Shown: positions 1 through 4,901 of the stretch, in pieces
How positions within the stretch are numbered: the first letter of the stretch is position 1
How the letters are laid out: each line of letters begins with the position of its first letter
Origin: Acidobacteriaceae bacterium
GTDB lineage: Bacteria; Acidobacteriota; Terriglobia; Terriglobales; Acidobacteriaceae
DNA length: 5,721 bases
Reading direction: 5' to 3'
NCBI GenBank assembly: GCA_003156235.1
Contig: PMGP01000160.1
Location: 1 to 5,721 of the forward strand
The notes under the pieces: model-generated
What the model was told of the DNA's origin: nothing
Database searches by the model: none
Seen by the model: only the letters and a program-made list of their open reading frames with translations
Made by a program: the position numbers and the translations under genes

Positions 1-686
1 GCCGTGGTCTCGGCCGGAACCACCGTCACGCGGCAGCCCTCGCGCGCCAACATGCGCAGAATGTTCAGCTTGATCCCGAAATCGTAGGCCACGACGTGCA
101 AGAGGCGCCGGCCGGCTTCTTCCTTCTGAATAAATCCGGGAGCCAGCAGGGGATCGCCCGCCTGGTTGCGGCTGTCGGCCGCGTCGAAGGTGTAGATCGA
201 CTTGGTCGAAACCACGCGCGCCAAGTCGGTGCCGACCATCTTCGGAATCTCCCGGGCCCTTTGGATGAGAGTTTCGGGATCAACAGCTTCCGTCGAAATG
301 ACGCCGCGCATCGCGCCGTAGGTGCGCAGATGGCGGACCAGGGCGCGGGTGTCGATCTCGGCCAGCACGGGAACCGAATAGCGCTCCATGTACTCGTCGG
401 TGACCTGTTCAGAGCGCCAATTGGAGCTGATGGGCGAAAACTCGCGCACTATCAGGCCCTCGATAAAGGGCTTGGCCGACTCGTTGTCCGCCTGGTTGGT
501 CCCGTAATTGCCGATCTGGGGGTTGGTGAGAACTACGATTTGGCCGGCATAGGAGGGATCGGTCGCAATCTCCTGATAGCCGGTAAGGGAAGTATTGAAA
601 ACGACTTCGCCCCGGCATTCGCCAGGAGCGCCATAGCCGTGGCCACGGAAGATGCGCCCGTCTTCGAGCGCTAGGATGGATTGCAT
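1..686 (-). CDS. carA: Carbamoyl-phosphate synthase small (glutaminase) subunit, N-terminal part, cut by the window edge
   Basis: CarA hydrolyses glutamine and passes ammonia to CarB, making carbamoyl phosphate for pyrimidine and arginine synthesis in the cytoplasm. The reverse strand reads 228 codons from the ATG at 686-684. They match the CarA N-terminal domain almost motif by motif: LEDGRIFRG near the start, GEVVFNTSLTGYQEI at about 26-40, TDPSYAGQIV, NPQIGNYGTN, and EIDTRALVRHLR at about 109-120. The link into the class I glutamine amidotransferase domain begins at HVVAYDFGIKLNILR (from residue 197). The family is about 370-390 residues long, so the catalytic Cys and the His/Glu pair lie beyond position 1. 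The start is supported by GGAGAGG (reverse strand, about 689-695) just upstream. The gene is divergent from the integrase. It is a housekeeping gene and gives the chromosomal anchor of the window. The identification is very secure. Confidence 0.97.
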   Translation of the reverse strand, partial: MQSILALEDGRIFRGHGYGAPGECRGEVVFNTSLTGYQEIATDPSYAGQIVVLTNPQIGNYGTNQADNESAKPFIEGLIVREFSPISSNWRSEQVTDEYMERYSVPVLAEIDTRALVRHLRTYGAMRGVISTEAVDPETLIQRAREIPKMVGTDLARVVSTKSIYTFDAADSRNQAGDPLLAPGFIQKEEAGRRLLHVVAYDFGIKLNILRMLAREGCRVTVVPAETT

Positions 687-714
687 CGCCTCTCCGGGGA
701 ATGGATTCAATCGA

Positions 715-746
715 TTCACATAGAAGTGTGCTATCCTCTTTATTAT
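715..746 (+). promoter_or_regulatory. Weak candidate promoter for the integrase
   Basis: TTCACA (715-720) matches TTGACA at five of six bases. The best -10 choices are TTTATT (739-744, spacer 18, four of six) and TATTAT (741-746, five of six, but spacer 20). It overlaps the candidate carA promoter on the other strand, so the two genes may compete for polymerase. Low certainty. Confidence 0.22.
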
Positions 747-768
747 CAGCATTCTGGTTTTCTTTAAA
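742..768 (-). promoter_or_regulatory. Weak candidate promoter for carA
   Basis: On the reverse strand GATAAT (742-747) matches TATAAT at five of six bases. It is preceded by TTTAAA (763-768), four of six against TTGACA, with a 15-base spacer that is shorter than ideal. It would start transcription about 50 bases before the carA ATG. The 122-base gap must hold promoters for both divergent genes, but this assignment is by eye only. Nearby, GATTCA is repeated at 704-709 and 713-718 around an AATCGATT palindrome (709-716), which could be a control site. Confidence 0.3.
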
Positions 769-808
769 CCATTTTTGCTGAAGAATTGCAGAAGGGCGGC
801 CACTTCCT

Positions 809-2062
809 ATGACAACTTCTGAACCGATTGCCTCATTAACTATAACAGTCTTTGTGCGTCACTCTTCGGAGTGCCCCAAACGCGATGATCCGCAATGGAA
901 ACGCTGCAATTGCCGCAAATCCCTGTACATCCGGGAAGGCGGAAAAACCCGCTACCTGTCAGCCCAGACACGCTCTTGGGAGCAGGCGGAGCGGATGGCA
1001 CAGGCGGAGCGTGACCGGCGAGACCCGGTGCAAATCAAATTGCAGAAAATTGCAGAATCCGAGGCGGCCAAGGACGCGCTCCGGCTCAAGCCGTTGGGAG
1101 ATGCCCTGAAGCAGTGGCTGGCGGGCATGAAGACGCCCGGAGAGGCTTCGCTTGATGCCTACCGCTCCACCACGCGCAAGATTCAGCGATGGGCTGACCA
1201 TGTGGGCGTAGTTTACGTCAGCGATGTCACCCCCGCTCTCCTGGATGAATGGCGGGCCTCCTGGTCACCGGATGCCAAGGACAAGGCCAACCGGCTTGCC
1301 CTCACCACGCAAGCGGCCCTGTTGACCCGCGTGAAGGCGTTTTTCCGTTGGGCTGCCGCTATGGAATACACCCCGCGTAGCCCGGCTCTGATGCTCAAGG
1401 CCGTCACGCCGGAGGACAGCCAAACCTGGCCCTTGACGCCCCAGCAGTTTGAAGAGCTCTTGGCCGCCACCCACAAGCTAGACGCGGAGGCCCGGTACAA
1501 GTCCGCACAGGTGGGACAGCATCTCCGGGCGCTCTTTCTAGTCCAGCGGTGGACGGGCCTCCGCGTGGGGGACGTGCTCTCCCTCCCGAAGTCCGCCCTC
1601 CAGGGGAACCGGATCACGGCGGTGATACAGAAAAAGCTGCACCGCAAGCCAGCCGCCGCCCGCGTGGTGTGCATTGTCCCGGACCACGTGGCTGAGGCCC
1701 TCACTTCCCTGCCCCTCCGCAACGAAGAGCACCCGGATTACTTCTTTTGGTCCCGGAAGTGCACTCAGCAAGTCAACACCAACAAGTGGCTCCGCAAGGT
1801 GGACCGGCTCAATGCCTATCTGTCATTCACCAATGAGGCCGGTGACCCCATGGACTTCCGGTCCCACATGCTCCGGGACACCTTCGCGGTGGAGATGCTT
1901 TTGGCTGGTGTCCTGCTCGAAAAGGTGAGCAAGTTGTTGACGCATGAATCCGTCACCATGACGGAGCGGTATTACGCCAAGTGGACGGCTCCCCGTAGAC
2001 AACAGCTTGAGGATGAGGCTGTGGCTGCCATGCGCCGGATGGGGGTAACCGTGAGCGTGTAA
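809..2062 (+). CDS. Tyrosine recombinase / phage-type integrase with a Cys-rich N-terminus
   Basis: This is a site-specific recombinase that integrates or excises a mobile element by strand exchange through a covalent tyrosine-DNA intermediate. The 417-residue protein has the full catalytic set. R252 is in TGLRVGDVLSL, and a beta-hairpin Lys is at 275/276 (IQKKLHRK). H353 and R356 are in HMLRDTFAVEML, H379 is in LLTHES, and the nucleophile is Y388 (TERYY, nine residues after H379 as in XerD). Residues about 95-200 form the core-binding SAM-like domain. The N-terminus carries H18, C22, C33 and C35 in a C-x10-C-x-C arrangement next to basic residues, which could bind zinc or arm-type DNA (inference). 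The gene appears intact. The only purine-rich site, GAAGGG at 791-796, is 12 bases before the ATG, so translation initiation may be weak. No excisionase or other phage gene is visible nearby. The family is certain; the element it moves is unknown. Confidence 0.95.
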   Translation: MTTSEPIASLTITVFVRHSSECPKRDDPQWKRCNCRKSLYIREGGKTRYLSAQTRSWEQAERMAQAERDRRDPVQIKLQKIAESEAAKDALRLKPLGDALKQWLAGMKTPGEASLDAYRSTTRKIQRWADHVGVVYVSDVTPALLDEWRASWSPDAKDKANRLALTTQAALLTRVKAFFRWAAAMEYTPRSPALMLKAVTPEDSQTWPLTPQQFEELLAATHKLDAEARYKSAQVGQHLRALFLVQRWTGLRVGDVLSLPKSALQGNRITAVIQKKLHRKPAAARVVCIVPDHVAEALTSLPLRNEEHPDYFFWSRKCTQQVNTNKWLRKVDRLNAYLSFTNEAGDPMDFRSHMLRDTFAVEMLLAGVLLEKVSKLLTHESVTMTERYYAKWTAPRRQQLEDEAVAAMRRMGVTVSV

Positions 2063-2093
2063 GCCCTCTGACTCCGCCTGAAGATCACAGAGG

Positions 2094-2112
2094 CCCCGGA
2101 TGGCGTTCGGGG
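2094..2112 (+). terminator. Stem-loop shortly after the integrase stop
   Basis: CCCCGGA (2094-2100) pairs with TTCGGGG (2106-2112) around a five-base loop, giving seven pairs including one G-T. It lies 31 bases after the integrase stop. A second, overlapping inverted repeat, CCTCTG/CAGAGG, sits at 2065-2070 and 2088-2093. There is no T tract, so it is not a standard intrinsic terminator. It may protect the 3' end or do nothing. Confidence 0.3.
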
Positions 2113-2191
2113 GGAATGGGGTGAGCAGGGTTTCCATTCAGGAACCTCCCGGGAGTACAATAAATGCAGAAAGTTTACATGGTTAATTACA

Positions 2192-2250
2192 TTTAGTGTC
2201 ATTTCCGAACACCAAAGGCAGCTGTTTGTGCTATTTCCGAACACTAAAGT
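2192..2250 (+). repeat. Pair of near-identical direct repeats 32 bases apart
   Basis: ATTTCCGAACACCAAAG (2201-2217) and ATTTCCGAACACTAAAG (2233-2249) differ at one base in 17 and start exactly 32 bases apart, about three helical turns. Each is preceded by a similar TGT-rich stretch (TGTC at 2197-2200, TGTGCT at 2227-2232). The first copy is also a spaced inverted repeat: TTTAGTGT (2192-2199) faces ACACCAAA with one mismatch. A shortened cousin, TTTAGTGTC then CCGAA, recurs at 2525-2538. The arrangement resembles tandem protein-binding sites, such as transposase-binding terminal repeats or integrase arm sites. No transposase gene is present. The identity is open. Confidence 0.6.
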
Positions 2251-2273
2251 CACTTTATCTTGACATATTCAAG
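2245..2273. repeat. Two adjacent palindromes
   Basis: TAAAGTCACTTTA (2245-2257) is a perfect 13-base odd-centred palindrome that shares its left arm with the second direct repeat. It is followed at once by CTTGA (2259-2263) facing TCAAG (2269-2273) across five bases. The second palindrome contains a perfect TTGACA (2260-2265), so a repressor bound here could cover a -35 box. However, no good -10 follows (TAACGT at 2281-2286, spacer 15). Confidence 0.4.
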
Positions 2274-2539
2274 TAATCCCTAACGTACAAATCAGTGCTT
2301 CGTTTTTTCTGTTTTATGGCGCCAGAAAGCGATTCCGAGGCAACGCACAGGTTTCAAAAACCCGATGTGGGGTATTTTGTCGCGTTTTGACGCTCGTCGA
2401 CGTCTATTTGCATAGAAAAAACTTTAGTGATAGCTTAATATTAGTTTGCACGTTACTGAGGAACGCATTCCAAGCTTAGATTAATAAGCGCTTAACGTGA
2501 TGAACGCTAGAATGACCGAAGCGGTTTAGTGTCCCGAAG

Positions 2540-2569
2540 GGCTTGCTAAGCCACCATGGCGAAGCCATG
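2540..2569 (+). other. Two back-to-back triloop hairpins upstream of the antiterminator gene
   Basis: GGCTT (2540-2544) pairs with AAGCC (2548-2552) around GCT. Two bases later CATGGC (2555-2560) pairs with GCCATG (2564-2569) around GAA. Both stems are perfect with three-base loops. An alternative fold pairs GGGC (2539-2542) with GCCC (2569-2572). They lie about 100 bases before the antiterminator start, probably in its 5' leader. There is no T tract, so they are not plain terminators. The role is unknown; a leader control element or processing site is possible. Confidence 0.45.
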
Positions 2570-2654
2570 CCCTATTCACTTCCGCGCACTAGACGCACCG
2601 GGTCCTCACGGAGTTGACAGTGGTATTGTCCGGCGAAAAGCGGAACGCTCAAGC

Positions 2655-2661
2655 GGGAGAG
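2655..2661 (+). promoter_or_regulatory. Ribosome binding site deciding the antiterminator start
   Basis: GGGAGAG at 2655-2661 is followed five bases later by ATG 2667. The longer in-frame ATG at 2556 lies inside a hairpin and has no such site, so 2667 is preferred. Confidence 0.75.
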
Positions 2662-2666
2662 CTGGG

Positions 2667-3245
2667 ATGACGAGTCTTCAGTCGCAAATGCCTGCCAGGG
2701 AATCCGCTCAGGCGCCCACGCTGGCGGCTGCGAATTTAAGCGCGGAAGCAAATCGTAAGTGGTTTGCTTTGTATACCATGCCCAGGGGCGAGCAGTCAGT
2801 GGCGAGACACCTTGAGGCGTGTCAGATTGAATCATTTCTGCCCACATACGAAAGCACGCACATCTGGAAAAACCGGCAGCGCGTAAAAATCATCCAGCCT
2901 CTTTTTCCGTCCTATTTGTTTGTACGGATTCGCGTCACAGAGCGATCCATGGTCCTTCGGCCGCCCTCAGCGCTCCGGATTGTCGGCAACTGCCAAGGCC
3001 CGTCTCCTATTGCAGATTCGGACATTGAGTTCCTCCGCTCTGACTTTTGCAGGCATAGAGTTGAGCCATTTCAGGAACTCGCAGTCGGCAATAAAGTGCG
3101 CATCAAAGATGGTCCGATGCAGGGAGTGCAGGGCGTTCTGGTGCAGAAGAGAAACAGCCTGCGATTTGTTTTGTCGATCGAGATGATCAACCAGTGCGCC
3201 GCTGTAGAAGTGGCCGCCGATGAACTCGAGCCAGTCGCCGATTAG
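2667..3245 (+). CDS. NusG-paralog transcription antiterminator (UpxY/RfaH/LoaP type)
   Basis: Specialised NusG paralogs bind RNA polymerase and let it read through terminators in long polysaccharide or secondary-metabolite operons. This 192-residue protein has a loose tail of about 30 residues, then the NGN domain. The NGN domain starts at KWFALYTMPRGEQSVARHL (31-49) and includes FLPTYESTHIWKNRQ (57-71) and the hallmark PLFPSYLFVRI (78-88). A C-terminal KOW domain is seen at VGNKVRIKDGPMQGVQGVL (140-158). Length and order fit the family. It is the first gene of the plus-strand regulatory group ahead of a GumC/Wzz-like gene, the usual position for antiterminators of exopolysaccharide clusters. 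The general nusG normally sits beside secE and rplK, which are absent, so this is a paralog. The exact subfamily and target signal cannot be assigned from sequence alone. The in-frame extension to 2556 is less likely because it lacks a ribosome site. Confidence 0.92.
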   Translation: MTSLQSQMPARESAQAPTLAAANLSAEANRKWFALYTMPRGEQSVARHLEACQIESFLPTYESTHIWKNRQRVKIIQPLFPSYLFVRIRVTERSMVLRPPSALRIVGNCQGPSPIADSDIEFLRSDFCRHRVEPFQELAVGNKVRIKDGPMQGVQGVLVQKRNSLRFVLSIEMINQCAAVEVAADELEPVAD

Positions 3246-3345
3246 GCATGACCGGAATAAAGGGGCGATCGGCGGAGTTCGCAAAGCAGAGCGCAATCAT
3301 CTGCAATCCGCGGTTTGTTCATGAAAACGGTACCGACGCCATCTC

Positions 3346-3352
3346 GGAGAGG
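3346..3352 (+). promoter_or_regulatory. Ribosome binding site for the 113-residue protein
   Basis: GGAGAGG at 3346-3352 stands seven bases before ATG 3360. This favours 3360 over the in-frame upstream ATG 3321 and TTG 3315, which have no such site. Confidence 0.78.
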
Positions 3353-3359
3353 TGCCAAA

Positions 3360-3701
3360 ATGCGGAAAAGCACGGTACGAATCGAAAACATGGAAGCACC
3401 CACGGCCAGCAATTCTTCGATACCGGTCCTAGCGCCGGTCGCCTCCACTGCCTGTGTGCACTCCAGGCGGCGCCGTCGCATTACCCCCGAGGCCGGGCGT
3501 GCTCTGGAGATCCTCGGTCACGCCATCGAATACCTTACCGACGAGTTTCTGAATCAGGGGCGCACGTTTAACGCCAAAGATGAGCAGTTGGAGGCCGTAC
3601 TGATGCTGATGGCGCTCAACCGTCAGGTCTATTATGAGTGCCCGGAAATGCCAACATTCGGTGAGCGTTGCCGCGCTCTGCTGCATTTTCGCTCATCGTA
3701 G
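3360..3701 (+). CDS. Small protein of unknown function in the polysaccharide regulatory group
   Basis: I do not recognise a named family. The 113-residue product has a low-complexity N-terminal third rich in Ser, Ala and Pro, then five arginines in a row (36-40). A compact, probably helical domain follows: ITPEAGRALEILGHAIEYLTDEF (41-63), EQLEAVLMLMALNRQVYYECP (75-95) and TFGERCRALL (99-108). There is no signal peptide or membrane segment. Cys94 and Cys104 lie in the most distinctive part. A strong ribosome site and protein-like composition support a real gene. It begins 114 bases after the antiterminator and is read in the same direction, so the two may be co-transcribed and functionally linked, for example as a regulator or partner (inference). 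The Arg run could contact nucleic acid. Confidence 0.8.
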   Translation: MRKSTVRIENMEAPTASNSSIPVLAPVASTACVHSRRRRRITPEAGRALEILGHAIEYLTDEFLNQGRTFNAKDEQLEAVLMLMALNRQVYYECPEMPTFGERCRALLHFRSS

Positions 3702-3800
3702 CCCTTTACGAGAGTTCCGCTGAGTAAATGCCAATGAGCCGCCCACCACGCAAAGGCGCTCACCCATCGCGCAAATCAGTTTTCAAACATCCTTTCAATA

Positions 3801-3831
3801 TTCTGAAGCCCTTTATAGCCAGGGGCTTGAA
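3801..3831. repeat. Inverted repeat just ahead of the TetR gene
   Basis: AAGCCC (3806-3811) faces GGGCTT (3823-3828) across eleven bases. TTC (3801-3803) and GAA (3829-3831) extend it after a two-base bulge. The loop contains TATAGC (3814-3819), a possible weak -10. It ends 10 bases before the chosen tetR ATG, so it could be an autoregulatory operator or an RNA stem affecting translation. This is inference from position only. Confidence 0.4.
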
Positions 3832-3841
3832 AGCAGGGTGT

Positions 3842-4480
3842 ATGACCAGACATTCACTTGTCCCAGAGCGAATTGTTCACTCGGCAGTGGTCCTGTTTTC
3901 ACGGCAGGGATACCACGGGACCAGTACGCGAGAGATTGCGCAGCTCGCGCAGGTGAGCGAAGTCACCGTCTACCGATACTTTGACCACAAGGAAGATATC
4001 TTCTGGTCAGCGCTTGACTCGAGTTTCAGCGGCGTCAAGCCCCGCCTGAAAGTACTCGCTCCAGCTTCGCGATGCGAACCGCCAGAAGTCATGCTGCCAC
4101 GGATTGTTGGCCTGATGCAGAACATAATCTCCTTTTCGCCAGAATTGGTACGGCTAATCGCAATCGCATTTCTTGAGGTTCACGGGAAAGCTGAAGATAT
4201 CTGTCGCGAACATTTGGCTCTACTTTTCACAGCGATTGACGACTATCTGAAAGCAAATATTCAGACTGGCAGAATTCGAAATCTGAACGCAGGGATTGCA
4301 ACTGCGGCGATCGCGTTTACAACGCTCGCGCAGCCTGAGCTCTCCAAACTCGCTGGATCGGTCAAGCTTTCACAACTGGATGGTCGCCAAGCCATCGATG
4401 AATGCGCGGCCTTCTGGGTGAATGCGCTAGTGCCATCGTCCCAGGAGCGCTTTCAGGATATCGCCGAAGTAGAAGCCTGA
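3842..4480 (+). CDS. TetR/AcrR-family transcriptional regulator
   Basis: TetR proteins are dimeric repressors whose C-terminal pocket binds a small ligand that releases the N-terminal helix-turn-helix from DNA. The N-terminal 55 residues are a clear TetR_N domain: ERIVHSAVVLFSRQGYHGTSTREIAQLAQVSEVTVYRYFDHKEDIF (9-54), with the recognition helix around VSEVTVYRYF (38-47). The remaining 155 residues are helical ligand/dimer domain without a specific signature. The 212-residue length is typical. ATG 3842 is chosen because the helix-turn-helix then starts at the usual distance from the N-terminus. The frame is open to ATG 3728 (250 residues), but that basic extension is not family-like. The ribosome site is weak (AGCAGGG, close to the ATG). 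It may control itself, through the inverted repeat upstream, or the polysaccharide promoter at 4581-4609. The target and ligand are unknown. Confidence 0.9.
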   Translation: MTRHSLVPERIVHSAVVLFSRQGYHGTSTREIAQLAQVSEVTVYRYFDHKEDIFWSALDSSFSGVKPRLKVLAPASRCEPPEVMLPRIVGLMQNIISFSPELVRLIAIAFLEVHGKAEDICREHLALLFTAIDDYLKANIQTGRIRNLNAGIATAAIAFTTLAQPELSKLAGSVKLSQLDGRQAIDECAAFWVNALVPSSQERFQDIAEVEA

Positions 4481-4486
4481 ACCGCG

Positions 4487-4570
4487 TGGCCAGTCTACCA
4501 ACGGTACGAGGAATCAGCACTGTTTGCCACTGATGACGAGAATTCGCGAGTGTTGATAGGCGACTGGCCA
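4487..4570. repeat. Perfect nine-base inverted repeat with a 66-base loop
   Basis: TGGCCAGTC (4487-4495) is the exact reverse complement of GACTGGCCA (4562-4570). The first arm begins seven bases after the tetR stop and the second ends 10 bases before the -35 box of the following promoter. It may be paired operator half-sites for a looping repressor, or a long-range RNA stem ending the tetR message. A TTTTT run at 4580-4584 follows but not directly. The function is not established. Confidence 0.4.
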
Positions 4571-4580
4571 AGGGCACCGT

Positions 4581-4609
4581 TTTTCACGAGGCGCAAACAT
4601 AGCTAAAAT
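4581..4609 (+). promoter_or_regulatory. Candidate sigma-70-type promoter for the polysaccharide gene
   Basis: TTTTCA (4581-4586) and TAAAAT (4604-4609, five of six against TATAAT) are separated by exactly 17 bases. Transcription would begin near 4616, about 285 bases before the predicted start codon. This is the best promoter match in the window. Confidence 0.55.
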
Positions 4610-4621
4610 CGCTGCATTTTA
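4604..4621. repeat. Palindrome overlapping the -10 box and start site
   Basis: TAAAAT (4604-4609) and ATTTTA (4616-4621) form a perfect inverted repeat around CGCTGC. A dimeric repressor bound here would block the promoter. The neighbouring TetR protein is a candidate, but TetR operators are usually longer, so this is a weak inference. Confidence 0.35.
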
Positions 4622-4666
4622 CAGTATTTGAACTGATTGGACTGTGAGAGTCGTGTTGCCAACAAC

Positions 4667-4686
4667 CTTCCGTCAAAGGATGGAAG
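4667..4686 (+). other. Stable leader RNA hairpin
   Basis: CTTCCGTC (4667-4674) pairs with GATGGAAG (4679-4686) around the loop AAAG. All eight pairs form in RNA, including one G-U. It starts about 50 bases into the predicted transcript and has no T tract, so it is not a terminator. LoaP-type NusG paralogs are known to recognise an RNA hairpin in the leader of their target operon. This hairpin is a candidate for such a site (inference). Confidence 0.45.
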
Positions 4687-4854
4687 TGGTATGTATATCC
4701 CCTATTCATCTAGCAATCTACTGCGACTGCCCCAGAAGCACAATGTGTTCATGGCAGCACGAAGCAGAAACATCTGCCCATTTGGCCTGAGCGTCTCTTA
4801 CAGACGGCTAAAACTGGATAAATCACAGATCACAATTCTCTTAACGAGCCAACT

Positions 4855-4889
4855 CAGCTGTTCCCATGGACGAATGGGCTGCTGTTTTT
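4855..4889 (+). terminator. Candidate leader terminator (attenuator) before the polysaccharide gene
   Basis: CAGC (4855-4858) pairs with GCTG (4881-4884), and CCCAT (4863-4867) with ATGGG (4874-4878), around the loop GGACGA. G4860 can also pair with C4879. Five T residues follow directly (4885-4889). This is the shape of an intrinsic terminator, though the stem has an internal loop and is only moderately strong. It lies one base ahead of the ribosome site of the next gene. Termination here would switch the gene off, and an antiterminator such as the NusG paralog encoded upstream could override it. Confidence 0.4.
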
Positions 4890-4890
4890 C

Positions 4891-4895
4891 AAGGA
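4891..4895 (+). promoter_or_regulatory. Ribosome binding site indicating a TTG start
   Basis: AAGGA at 4891-4895 is six bases before TTG 4902. The alternative in-frame ATG 4866 has no purine-rich site and falls in the apical part of the terminator-like hairpin. Confidence 0.55.
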
Positions 4896-4901
4896 TATCA
4901 A

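Larger units (their letters stand above)
2063..2666. other. Repeat-rich intergenic region without a convincing gene (604 bases)
   Basis: No reading frame here has a good start, a ribosome site and protein-like composition. The first 100 bases keep the GC level of the integrase. From about 2155 to 2500 the sequence turns AT-rich, with A and T runs such as those at 2414-2420 and 2431-2445, and then returns to moderate GC. It holds the direct repeats at 2192-2250, a palindrome cluster at 2245-2273, a ten-base palindrome TAAGCGCTTA at 2485-2494 and two back-to-back hairpins at 2540-2569. The base-composition shift and repeats fit a junction of an acquired segment or a large regulatory region for the antiterminator gene; the sequence alone does not decide. 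I see no clear sigma-70 promoter. The best partial matches are TTGACA at 2260-2265 and TTGCAT at 2408-2413, each with a poor -10. Confidence 0.6.
4481..4901 (+). other. Long leader region between tetR and the polysaccharide gene (421 bases)
   Basis: No gene is credible here. The region holds an inverted repeat (4487-4570), a good promoter (4581-4609), a palindrome over its -10 box (4604-4621), a stable hairpin (4667-4686), a terminator-like hairpin (4855-4889) and a ribosome site (4891-4895). A transcript started near 4616 would carry an untranslated leader of about 285 bases, long enough for leader-based control of the following gene. Confidence 0.6.

Noticed and set aside
96..674. Plus-strand 192-codon open frame
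   Set aside because: It is antisense to carA, whose reverse-strand protein is unmistakable, and the frame has no ribosome site or known domain.
1213..1722. Minus-strand 169-codon open frame inside the integrase
   Set aside because: It is a high-GC shadow of the integrase, rich in Arg and Ser, with no domain.
2192..2250. CRISPR array
   Set aside because: There are only two short copies with a 15-base gap and no cas gene.
2350..2362. GGTTT-CAA-AAACC resembling a tRNA T-arm
   Set aside because: The loop is three bases rather than seven, and no acceptor, D or anticodon arms can be drawn around it.
2614..2642. Perfect TTGACA at 2614-2619 as a promoter for the antiterminator gene
   Set aside because: No -10-like hexamer lies 15 to 19 bases downstream.
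2556..2666. N-terminal extension of the antiterminator from ATG 2556
   Set aside because: The ATG is inside a stable hairpin, lacks a ribosome site, and the extension does not look like part of a NusG protein. ATG 2667 has a good site.
3248..3571. Plus-strand 107-codon open frame after the antiterminator
   Set aside because: It overlaps the better-supported 113-residue gene in another frame and lacks a ribosome site and recognisable domain.
4509..4536. Near-palindrome around GAATTC as a TetR operator
   Set aside because: Beyond the six-base core the arms match at only a few scattered positions, which is within chance.
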